From Solanum dulcamara (lineage: Eukaryota > Streptophyta > Magnoliopsida > Solanales > Solanaceae): a stretch of DNA of 64,000 bases. The notes below the pieces were generated by a model. That model ran no database searches. It saw only the letters and a program-made list of their open reading frames with translations, and was not told where the DNA came from. The stretch's first letter is position 1, and each line of letters begins with the position of its first letter. Shown piece after piece: positions 31,209 through 41,405 of the stretch. The translations under genes were made by a program, and so were the position numbers. The DNA is taken from positions 49,733,097 to 49,797,096 of the forward strand of contig NC_077242.1 in NCBI RefSeq assembly GCF_947179165.1. The letters are read 5' to 3'.

Positions 31209-33175
31209 TGTAACGACTCGACCTAGGGCCTAGTCATAACACAGTGATCGAAAGCCCGAAGAGCTCCAACCAAGACTCTTGTACATATCATAAATATAAA
31301 TGAGGTAAAGTAAAAGTGGAAACATAATAAAAGAGTCTAAAACATGAATAGAAATTGAAGAATGTCACATGACAACATAGACTCGAAACATTTGTCCAAC
31401 TAGATGCCTCTACTCATTGGCATGGACGGGGGATAAGACATGTCCCTAGCTCACCCTCAATATGAAACTAACAAAAGTCTTTGAAAATAATAGCCAACTC
31501 AATAACTGATCCCCGATTAATAAGGACTCACCACAAACACCGCCGGATAGAAAAGCATAACTAGCCAGGTGGACGAATATGATCTTGAACCTTAACCCAT
31601 ACATTATGAGACAATGTAGGCAAAAGTATGAATTAGTATGTTGGAATGTACTGAGTATGAGGGCATGAAATGCAACATAAATCATATGATGCAATAGTTA
31701 GTAAAACACATGATAAGATGAGATAAGTGAAGTCATGAGAAAACCATAATGACCAAAGCATTTAAAAAGCATAATTTAAAAATCATGGCATGCGTAAGAG
31801 ATCATACATATGTGGTATAGGAACCATAACCAACAATAAGACCATGCGAGCTATAACATGGAATCCCTTTGTCTCCCCATACAATGAAGAAAAGGGGAAT
31901 TTACTTGCCAATGTAGACTCTACCCCGCTAGGCGGGTCATACATATGCTCTATGTGGATCCAATAGCTTACCCATGAAGGCAACCTATGGTGGAACGTAG
32001 TTTAAGAGACATGAGGTTGTTACTAGGGTTTTGGTAGGGCCCCTACCTGAAATCCACTCGGTGCTAAGTCAAATCCCATGGAATACATACATAGCATAAA
32101 ATTATAATTTTATATATCATAGTCATGATCAAAGGTTTGAAACCATAGAATAGCTCATTTTCATAACATATTTGTAATGTGAGAATTGTATTTTCATTAT
32201 TACAATCATATTTGCATACTTCATATAGTTAGGCCCTAGGACACCACATAGGGCCCTAAGTCATCTTACTTCATAACTTGTTTGAAATTCATACCTTGAA
32301 CTTAGAGTAGAACTCAATTGCATAACCAATTGACTTGAAAGTCATGTAATTGACTTGAAAACATGCATGATCATATTATCAGCCCATACATAATTCAGAA
32401 ATATAATATCATTATGATTGAAAATACTCATATTTTATATCATGAACCCTAAAGATCAAAATAGGAGAATTCATTGAAACTCATCAATTCAATGCAATAA
32501 CCATCAATTTATATTAAAATAGACTCATAATTATAATTTGAATCATAATTCATGCAATTAGAATAGAGATCATAAAACACATAAAATACCATAATTTAAT
32601 TTGATAGAAAATTTGAAAAATTGATTGGGATTCATGGATGAAAGAATTCATGAATCAATACCCACATACCTTAAGTGAGAAAACCAAATAATTTTAAAGA
32701 ATTAGAGAGTTTTTATAGAGAGATTGAGTAAATTTTCTTGAAGTTTTCAATAGAGTCCTTCAGAGTTTTTTGTAGAGAGAGAAATACTTGAGTAGTTGAA
32801 TTGTAGAAGAAAGAATATAATTAGAGGTTTTGGTTAATTTATAGAGCTGAATTAGGTCCTAAAAGCGTCTAGGTTCATTAGCTAACAATTAGGGAAAAGT
32901 CTAAAGTGCCCTTACTAAAACAAAAATTCGGCCAGAAAATCATTGCCAGGTCCGCGACACGAAGGCGAGCAAGTCCGCGATGTGGAATTACCGCGCACTT
33001 TACTATTTTGTACAATTTCTTTGAAAAATCTAGATTTCGATATACGGGTCCTAAAAATCCACTGAGACTATTCTTCAATATTCTGAACTCAGATTTTCAA
33101 AAAGATCAAGGATAATAAATTACATGAGCGGCCTATTTCCAAGGCATTCTTAAGACACCTGCGAGCATTTTGAGG
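31209..33175 (-). mobile_element. Y-A 5' LTR (start lost)
   Basis: Reverse-strand Y LTR with its 3' end at 31209 (forward TGTAACGACTCGACC). About 1.97 kb long. It carries a TATA box, splice donor and a short array of GTCCGCGA-like words (32945-33000). The expected TGTAAGACC start is absent; at about 33175 the sequence changes to the integrase of Y-B, so a deletion joined the two elements. Reading frames at 31446-31694 and 32878-33115 are inside the LTR. Confidence 0.85.
32661..32843 (-). promoter_or_regulatory. Y-A LTR promoter block: TATA and splice donor
   Basis: Reverse strand CTATAAATTAACC (TATA core at 32837-32843), then CTTAAGGTATGTGGG with GT at 32668-32669, about 170 nt downstream. 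Y-B (38338-38339) and Y'' (60061-60062) have the same AAGGTAYGTRGGG motif, followed on the reverse strand by a conserved ATTGATCCA-type stretch. Inferred promoter and 5' splice site. Confidence 0.55.
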
Positions 33176-34340
33176 GATATTATAATAATGACACATCGAA
33201 CACCAGATTCACCGATGCTAAATATGAAGGAAAATCCAACTCAAAGTCTAACTTACCAATTCGCCTCAAAATATTATATGGTCCAACATAGCAGGGGCTT
33301 AGCTCCCCTTTCTTGTCATAATGCATCACACCCGTCATGGGTGAAATTTTCATGTACGCCCAATCATTAACTTCAAATTCAAGTTTACTCTTTCTTACAT
33401 TCGAATGGGACTTTTATCGGCTTTGGGTCATTTTCAATCTTTATCTAATGAGTCTGACTATCTCCATAGCTTCAAATACTAACTCGGGTTCTATCAAACA
33501 AACTTCACCTACCTCAAACCATCTGATATGGGATCTACAATATCTACCATACAAAGCCTCAAATAGAACCATCTCAATGCTAGAGTGATAAAAATTATTA
33601 TAAGGAAAATCTATTAATAACAAATGGTCATCCCAATTTTCTCTAAAGTCTATCATGCATGCTATCAACATATCTTCAAAGGTATGAATAGAGCATTCAG
33701 CGTGACAATCCATTTGTGGATGGAAATCCATACTAAGCTTTAATTGGGTACCAAGACCCTTTTGGAAAGATTTCATAAAATTGGGATGTAAACTAAGTAC
33801 CTCTATTGAAAATGATAAACAATGGAACACAAGCTTGACCAACTCTCGGATATATAATCTAACATAGTCTTTGGCTGAGTATGAGCTCCTAACATGAGAA
33901 AATGAGCCGACTTAGTTATTCGGTCAACAATCACCCAAATAGAATCATGTTGCCTACGAGCACAAGGCAAACTATAACAAAGTCCATATTTAATGCTTCC
34001 TACTTCCAAGTAGGAATCTTAATGTTTTGAGACAAACCTCTCGGTTTTTGATGCTCAACTTTAACTTATTGAAAATTGGGACACAACCACAAATTCTTCA
34101 ATATCTCTTTTCATGCCATTCCACCAATACACCTCCCTCAAATCTTGATACATCTTTGTAGAATCAGGATGAATAGAATAGGCCGAGCTATGAGCCTCGG
34201 CCAATATCATACTTCTCAAGTCATTAACATTCGGCACGCACAATCAACCTTGATATCTCAATATACCGTCTCCCCTTGGGGGAAATACTTGATGGGTTTT
34301 TTGGTAACCACTTTCTTAAATTCAACCAAAGTGGGATCAT
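33176..34340 (-). pseudogene. Y-B integrase, frameshifted, C-terminus lost
   Basis: Reverse-strand pieces: zinc domain 'ILAEAHSSAYSIHPDSTKMY' and 'DLREVYWWNGMKRDIEEF' (34061-34243), core start 'SIWVIVDRITKSAHFL' (about 33880-33945), core 'GLGTQLKLSMDFHPQMD', 'FEDMLIACMIDFRENWDD', 'NNFYHSSIEMVLFEALYGR' and 'IRWFEVGEVCLIEPELV' (33441-33842), then 'KGELSPCYVGPYNILRRIGK' (about 33250-33330). It ends near 33175 within the 'VFHVSM' region. At least three frame changes. Most conserved core residues are present, but the frames are not joined. Confidence 0.9.
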
Positions 34341-34930
34341 CATATTGTTTTGCATTTACATCTACCACAAGAGATGATTTAGAACCATTTTGCACATTAA
34401 CACCATCATATCTGGAATCAACCAATTATACACCCAACCTAGCTAATCGGTGTACATCTCAAACTAAATCTCTCTGTTCTCCCTTAACATGAGCAATACT
34501 ATTCATGGATAATCTACTAAGAGCGTACACAACCACATATGACTTACCCAGGTGGTACAACACACACATATCATAATCCTTCAATAGTTTAAGCCATCTC
34601 CTTTGTCGAAGATTCAAGTATTTTTGAGTAAACACATATTGCAAAATTTTGTGATCAGTGAAAATATCAACATGGACACCATAGAGGTAGTGTCTCCACA
34701 ACTTCATAGCAAATACTACCTCTGCCAACACAAAATCATGAGTTGGGTAATTCTTCTCATGCACCTTAAGTTGCCTTGAAGCATAAGCTATTACTTTACC
34801 ACTTTGCATTAGAAAACAACCGAGACCGACTTAAGAAGCATCAAAATATACCACAAAACCATTGGAACCGTCTTGTAAAGTCAACACCGGAGCGGAGGTA
34901 AGCCTGTCTTTCAACTCTTGGAAGATTTTC
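34341..34930 (-). pseudogene. Y-B RNase H domain
   Basis: Reverse-strand frame 34459-34809: '[20 protein letters not shown]', '[20 protein letters not shown]' and '[20 protein letters not shown]'. The closing motif, normally DALSR, reads YALSR (about 34519-34533), so that catalytic Asp is gone. The segment upstream carrying the first Asp is cut off by a stop. The linker 'VVDVNAKQYDDPTLVEFK' (about 34315-34370) follows in another frame. Confidence 0.85.
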
Positions 34931-35800
34931 TTAAGGCTTGGTCCATTAGAATTTCATATTCTTCTTAGTCAAGGAATTCAAGGGCAATGCAATGGAAGAG
35001 AAACTTTTCACAAACTGTCTATAATAATCGCCTAAGCCCAAGAAGCTTCGGATATCACAAGGACTCAATGGTCTAGGACAATTCTTGATAGCTTCTGTCT
35101 TTTTAGGATAAACCATAATTCCTTCTCCGGAGATAATATGACCAAGAAAGGCAACTCACCTTAGCAAAAAATAACATTTTCTAAACATTGCATACAACTG
35201 TCGTTCTTTGAGAATTTTTAATACAATCCTTAAATGATTGGCATGCTCTTCATCACTCCATGAGTAAATAAAAATATCATCAATAAAAATGATCACAAAT
35301 ATATCCAAGTATTGCCTAAATACCCCATTCATCGAATCCATAGAGGTCACAAGGGCATTTGTTAGTCCAATACACATAACCAAAACTTCAAAGTGAGGAT
35401 ACCGAGTTTTAAAAGCTGTCTTTGGAATGTCACACCCTGTTACTCAGAGTTGATGATAAACCGATCGGAGTTTAATCTTTGAAAAATAACTTGCCCCTTG
35501 AAATTGATTGAACAAGTCATCAATCCTTAGAATGAGATACTTATTCTTAATTATGACCTTGTTCAATTGTCAGTAATCTATACATATTTAGAGTGACCCA
35601 TCTTTCTTCCCAAAAAAAAGCACGGGAGTAACCTAAGGTGAAATTCTTGGACTTATAAAGCCCTTTTCCAACAAATTATTTAATTGCTCTTTCAACTCCT
35701 TAAATTCTACCAGAGCCATATGGTAAGGAGGAATAGAGATAGGTCGTGTATCGGGTAAGAGATCAATTCCAAAGTCTATTTCCCTTTTGGGAGGAACACT
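34931..35800 (-). pseudogene. Y-B reverse transcriptase, frameshifted
   Basis: The clear reverse-strand piece is 35156-35383: '[21 protein letters not shown]', '[20 protein letters not shown]' and '[15 protein letters not shown]'. The FIDDI active-site box is intact here, unlike Y-A. Upstream parts ('YRQLNKV'-like near 35560, the palm start near 35700) and the downstream 'IRSFLGLGDYY'-like part (about 35010-35060) are read across frameshifts and stops. Confidence 0.85.
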
Positions 35801-35869
35801 TGGGAGATCTTCTAGAAAAACATATGGGAACTCATTAACAATTTAAACTGACTCAAGGGTGGGAGTCTC

Positions 35870-36300
35870 GAAATCAACATCCTTAACTTATACAAGATGG
35901 TAGATACAGCCCTTGGAAATCATCTTCCGAGCCTTAAGACATGAAATGAATTGACCCTTAACCACATAATCATTTCCGTTCTATTCTAGAATAGGCTTAT
36001 TAGGAAACTGAAACTTAACCACTCAGGTTCTACGACATATAGACGCATAAGAGGCATGTAACCAATCCATAATAAGAATAATGTCAAAGTTGGTCATGTA
36101 AAGTTCAACAAGATCACAAGGGATGATTTTATGCAAAACTTACATAGGACACTTCCTATAGACCCTTTTAGCCATAATCAATTCACCTACAAGCGTGCAA
36201 ACAAAAAAGGCTCCATCAATATTTTGGGGTTAACATCAAACCTCATAGCCACATACGGAGTAACAAATTACAAACTTATCAACTTATGAAACACTATTAA
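35870..36300 (-). pseudogene. Y-B protease region
   Basis: Reverse strand: 'VTPYVAMRFDVNPKILMEPF' (about 36195-36260), 'CTLVGELIMAKRVYRKCPM', then 'TNFDIILIMDWLHASYASI' (about 36045-36100). Same order as Y-A. The active-site Asp region upstream of 'VTPY' is missing because a deletion joins gag to this point. Confidence 0.75.
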
Positions 36301-36646
36301 GTTGATAAGCTGCTAACTCTGTTTTCTCTTAGGATGACACCCCCATAATACTCACTATCTCATAAACCTCGTTAATGAATTCTTGAGGATCCTCATCAGC
36401 TTTTGAACTGTGAAACTTTGGAGGATTCATTCTTGCAAAATATCTTACCCTTAAACCTGGAGTGGGAACATTAGGAGGAGACGCAACCTCTTGGTTGACC
36501 ACACCTTGGGCTAGCATGGTAAAAGCAGTCTGCAACTCTGTCTGTCTCACATGCTTGGGAAAAGGGTCATTGTCTTGAGGAGCCGAAGGGATTTGGGCAT
36601 CATTAGCATTGTTCCCCCTTTGCAATAGTGGTCTTCTTGGATGCAT
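36301..36646 (-). pseudogene. Y-B gag, N-terminal third only
   Basis: Reverse-strand open frame of 105 codons from ATG at 36644-36646: 'MHPRRPLLQRGNNANDAQ', 'RQTELQTAFTMLAQGV', 'RVRYFARMNPPKFHSSKAD' and 'EFINEVYEIVSIMGVSS', then a stop and a few more gag residues ('ELAAYQLN') before the deletion to protease. The match to Y-A gag is collinear. Capsid end and nucleocapsid are absent. Confidence 0.9.
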
Positions 36647-36848
36647 GATTTTTGAAAATCACATAGAAAGAACGTTAGTGAGAGTAAGTCATAAAGGAAA
36701 CTCTATAGAATGACATAGATTATGAAAGAAGTAGAAATTCCTAAAATGCCTTATTTTCTCCTCTTCATAGATGTGACGCTCTTCACACCTATGCATAAAA
36801 CTCTACTTGACACAATATATTGGACTCCCTAGGACACTTGAACCATGT

Positions 36849-36860
36849 GCTCTGATATCA
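36849..36860 (-). other. Y-B primer-binding site
   Basis: Forward GCTCTGATATCA, one mismatch from the complement of TGGTATCAGAGC, four bases from the LTR end at 36865. Confidence 0.75.
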
Positions 36861-36864
36861 TATT

Positions 36865-38525
36865 TATCACGACTCGACCTAAGGCTTAGTTGTAATACAT
36901 CGATCAAAACCCCAATGGGCCCCAACCAAGCCTCTTGTTCATATTTTAAGCATACATAAAGTATAGTAAATGAGGAAACAACATAGACAAGAGTCTAACA
37001 TAAATAAAAGTGAAACATGATTCGACAAAATAAGACTACATACTTATCCAACAATTCCTCATGAACATGGGCGGGGACTAAGACATGTCCCTAGCTCACC
37101 CTCAAGTAAAGAAGTAAATGTCTTTGGAAGTAAGAACAACAACTCGTACTTTTTCTCGATAGATGAGGACTCACTAAGACTTTGCTGTAGGAACTCAACT
37201 AGCCACGTGGATGAATATGATCCTCAACCTCAACCCCTACATTATGAGATAACATAGGCAAAAATATGTGTTAGTACATTTGAATGTACTAAGTATGAGG
37301 GCATGACATGCAACGTAAAAAATGAGATAAAATGATCAATTAAAATATATGATAAAAGAGGAAAGGTAACGACATGATAAAATCATAATGATCAAGCATT
37401 TAAAAATCATAATTAATATCATGAAAGTACATAAAATATCAAATACATGTGGGATAGGAACCATAACCGACATTAAGACAATGTGATCTATAACATGAAA
37501 TCCCGATGTTTTCCCTACACCAGAAAAAGGGAAATGTACTTGCCAAGATAGACTCTACCTTACTAGGCAGGTGATACGTGCACTATATGTGAATCCACTA
37601 TCTAAGCCATAAAGGCAATCTACGATGGCACGTAGTTTAAGAGGCATCAGGTTGCTACTAATGCTTTTTGTTGGGCCCCTTCCTCAAGTCCTCTCGGTGC
37701 CAAGTCAAATCCCACAGAATACATACATAGCATAAAAATCATAATGAACATATATCATAGTCATGATCATAGGCTTGAAATCATAGAGTTGCTCATTTTT
37801 ATAACATAAATGCAACGCGGGTATTGTCTTTCCACAATGCATAACGTACCTACATAGTCGTAGTTCATACATAATTCATATCATATGTTAAGGAAATACG
37901 TTGGGACCTAAGTAATCTTTTCCATAATTTGCACAAAAATCATGATTTGAAATATATTTGTAATTCATCATCATAGTTGAAGTATATAATCATAATTCAT
38001 ACTCGAAATTGGGATAAAATATGAATACATGATCAATTGACTTAAAAATCATGATAATACCTTAAATCATTGAATTGCTAATCATACTTCATAATTCACT
38101 ATAGAAAATAGGCTTCATCCATGAACAATCATAATTGGACTTAGAACTCATGTAATTCATATGGAAACATCGTTATGAAGATTAAAAATAATGATTAACA
38201 ACATAATTTAAATAGCCCAACGAATTTCATAAGCTTAGGGTTACAAACCCAATTTAAATTCATGAGATTCTTGAAGAAATTCTTAGGACTCCATGGGTGA
38301 AAGGGACCCATGGATCAATCCCTACGTACCTTAGTTGAATTTGACATTCGAACTAGAAATGGAGACTTGTTCCTCAAGAAATCCTAGCCCAAAAGCTTGA
38401 TGAAATAGATGATCTTTGGAGGAGCCTTGAGAGAGAAGTCTTCTAATTGATTTGGAGTTAATTAGGGAAAAGTGTAGATAAAAGAGTGTTTAGGATATTT
38501 TTGTAGTGAATCTATCTCCGTAATA
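36865..38525 (-). mobile_element. Y-B 5' LTR, 3' part
   Basis: Reverse-strand Y LTR ending at about 36865 (TATCACGACTCGACC; the first G is changed). Collinear with Y-A 31209-32870. It includes a donor motif at 38338-38339 (AAGGTACGTAGGG). It is interrupted near 38525 by X3; a Y-type LTR start lies beyond X3 at 41015-41149. Confidence 0.8.
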
Positions 38526-38545
38526 AATTATGTCATATCAGATAG

Positions 38546-38571
38546 TCATATCATATCATATCATATCATAT
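38546..38571. repeat. (ATATC)n microsatellite
   Basis: About five copies of the pentamer CATAT at the broken left edge of X3. Slippage-prone sequence may have helped form the junction. Confidence 0.8.
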
Positions 38572-40556
38572 GTGTACATGGCATATCATAACTACACAAA
38601 TCTCATGTACAGGTCATACCTGCCTCTCACATCGGGGCATGGCGAACAATGTAGAGAACTACGCATGATAACAAATCCTGGATCGGGCTCAGTGAAAGAA
38701 GCATTGAGGCATCCACGAGTGGAGTAGTGAGAAACGTAATGCAATATAAAATACAAAGCCTTTCCAGAGACTCAATAGCATAACTCCGATGAGAAGTCAT
38801 TTAAGAATAATTGAGCGATAATCATAGTACATGTCTTTCAGATGTCACGATGGTCTATGTCAAAATAAACTTTCTGTAATCGTTTCCATATTTCAAAATA
38901 TATTATGAGGCTCAATGGAATAATTAAAATAATAGTGGTTTAATATTTGGAAGCATAGCAAAAAGTTTCCTTTGAATTCTACTCAACATAAGTCAAATGT
39001 AATAATTAAAATGACCTATCGTTCAAAATCAAGACAAGAGTCCATATCAAGTACTTTTTGAAAGTCTCTATGGATTACATTAAAATAGAACTTCTGGAAT
39101 TATATACTCATATCAAAGCGTAATAAAATGTCTTTTGGGAAGTCAAGAAATTGGCCATCCTAGTGGCTCTAGGAATAGAAACTTTCTTTGAACCATATAA
39201 AATTCATATATTTTTCTCATAAAGACCATGCCAATAGAAAGATTAGTTTTACTTACTTATGCCAAGTCATTCTAAGAGAAAGAATAAGCTTTACATACTT
39301 ATACCAAAAACATGCCGAAAGAAGGAAACATTAGCTTTACATACCTCTTACGGATTACTCTTAATACGTTCGGCTCTTCTTCACTTGAACCTATTTAACA
39401 TGAAAGTAATATGAATATCAACCATCCCTGAATTTTCAGAATCTTAAGTTGCACACGAGTATTCATAGAACTCATTTCCTCTCCCGTCTCCTCGACTAGT
39501 TCTTTAGCTAGTTAAGGAGTTAATGAAAATCGGGCAGCACCTCTCCTATAACATGCCCTATCCAAATTTCCAATTAGAAACCTAATCACTACATACAACC
39601 AAAAAAAAACGTGAAGCTCATATACAAATAAAACATGGCAACATTACACAACATCAGCTCCAAACAACTTGCTAAAAATTACGATACCAAAATAGGATTT
39701 CTAGTCTTTATTTTGCAAAATCTTTAATTATACGAAACGAAGAGCCGTGTGGCTGCAACCAGAATCCCCCACACCTATTTTAGAATACTTTTAGGCCCTT
39801 AAACACACCACCATACACCTGAAGCAGCATACCATAAGCACAACACCTTGCTTCGACTACAATTTAACTATAGCGACTCCAATTTAGTTTATTTTGGACG
39901 TCAAGCCCCTATATGAAATTTTTATACTTCCAGAAATATAAAAGGCATGTAATACACTCCCTAAACACACCATAAACTTCAAATTGAAAGGAAATACCTC
40001 ACCTTACCCGAAATTGGCCAAAACTTGCCAAAAGTCGCCTCGAAAGCTCGTCTAGCGCGGCTGAAACATCGCAGCTGTTTGTTGTCCTCTTGGTGATGAT
40101 CCCAACCTTAAATTTACACTATTAACACCATCATAACATGTACAATCCTTAAAAAAAAGTGGGAGAATATAACCAAAATATACCTTGCTAAAACTTGTCT
40201 CGAAAGTTCTCTTAACATGCTGAAAATTAATGAACTATTTGTATCTCTTCGTTGCTTCCCCAAAATGAGATTCTACATTGTTAAACACCTCTATATTAAC
40301 ATATGATACCTTAAATAATTAATTTATGGAGCGAGAATTTGGGGCGTACCTTGAATTGGAGGGAACCCGTAGCTTGTCTCTCTAGCTCCTCTAGTTTTCT
40401 CTCAAAATTTGGCTAAGGAATAACTGCTGAAATAAGAGATCACTCATCCTAACACACATATATACCCTTTATTAGGAGGTAACACGTGGAATCCCCCTAG
40501 GGTGCCACCTCACGCCATGCAGCCTCCCATATGCTGCCACATGGAAGTAGGGTCCA

Positions 40557-40648
40557 CCTCAAGTAGGTGTGTCACCTACTTGACCCTAAGTAGGTTCATC
40601 ACTTGATTGTCCAAGTAGGTGCATCACCTACTTTCTTCGAGTAGGCAC
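40557..40648. repeat. Inverted AAGTAGGTG word array (X3 U3)
   Basis: CAAGTAGGTG, CACCTACTTG, AAGTAGG, CAAGTAGGTG and CACCTACTTT over about 90 bp: the longest copy of this array in the window. Confidence 0.8.
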
Positions 40649-41014
40649 GTCATTTCCTTATTTCTCTTTTGTGAGCTAGTAATCTCGTCTCACTTTAAGA
40701 GCCTCTATATTTCTTTCTACTTAAGCTCGACATGTACTCAAGTATCTTAGTATGTAAAATGTCCCAAGTAATAGCTTTCATATGTAAGTCGAGTCCTACG
40801 ACTCACTACTTAACCTCCAACTTCTTCCGGATTCTTATAACCCTATTTCTAATTTTCTCTCTTATGGAGTATCTCTTTCTCCTTTCCTTAGGATTATTTC
40901 ATAGAGTTATAGATTATCCAACTCACATAATGACTTCTATGAAACTTAAGAGCCTTCCTAGAAACTTAAGAAGCTTAAGAAGCGTTCTAAGGTACAAAAA
41001 TACGGGATGTAACA

Positions 41015-41304
41015 CTTGCCATAACCTATGGGGCTTACCACTGCCCGTGATGGCCTTCGTGGTTATCACCTGGTGCCCAAATTTTGCATCATTCTAGATT
41101 TTTAGGTTTTTATCCTTTTTACTAACTTTCTAGATTTTGGGGTCTTACACTTACCCTGAACAAGCACGAAGGTTCCTTCTATGACTCGACTCTATAAGTC
41201 GTAAGAACCTCTATGAATCCTAGAGTGACTTGTGGTTCTTGAAGTTAGTCAATATTTTGAGAGTTTCTCTTTAGTTCAAAGTTTTTGACTTTTGGGGTCT
41301 TACA
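41015..41304 (-). mobile_element. Two nested Y-type LTR starts
   Basis: TGTAAGACCCCAAAA occurs on the reverse strand at 41149 and again at 41304. The left piece (41015-41149) is the first 135 bp of one Y-type LTR, cut by X3; the right piece (41150-41304) is the first 155 bp of another, cut by the first. Their short-word content differs (CCATGG/GTGGT-like versus ACTCGACT/AGTCGTAAG-like), so they are different subfamilies and one inserted into the other. Confidence 0.65.
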
Positions 41305-41405
41305 TATGTTGTTTGGTGAAAGAATTAGTGTAGACTTCTAGAAAATTGAGGTTGTGAAGAGTTGGCCTCGACCTACTACTTCGATTAAGGTTGTGAAGAG
41401 TTGGC
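41305..41405. other. Unrecognised 100 bp with a 25-bp direct repeat
   Basis: GGTTGTGAAGAGTTGGCCT followed by CGACCTAC occurs twice, about 43 bp apart (about 41349 and 41391). Nothing else identified. Confidence 0.6.

Larger units (their letters stand above)
38530..41014 (-). mobile_element. X3: X LTR in Y-B LTR, 3' end lost
   Basis: Reverse-strand X LTR with 5' end at 41014 (reverse TGTTACATCCCGTAT). About 2.5 kb. The part equivalent to the last 1 kb of other X LTRs is missing, and the left edge is an (ATATC)n tract at 38546-38571. It contains AAGTAGGTG words (40557-40648) and a TATA/donor block (TATA 40456-40465; AAGGTACGCC at 40344-40352, a weaker donor). No target duplication is visible because the left end is lost. 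Confidence 0.8.

Noticed and set aside
34076..34492. 138-codon forward frame
   Set aside because: Antisense of Y-B integrase and RNase H, which are clear on the reverse strand.
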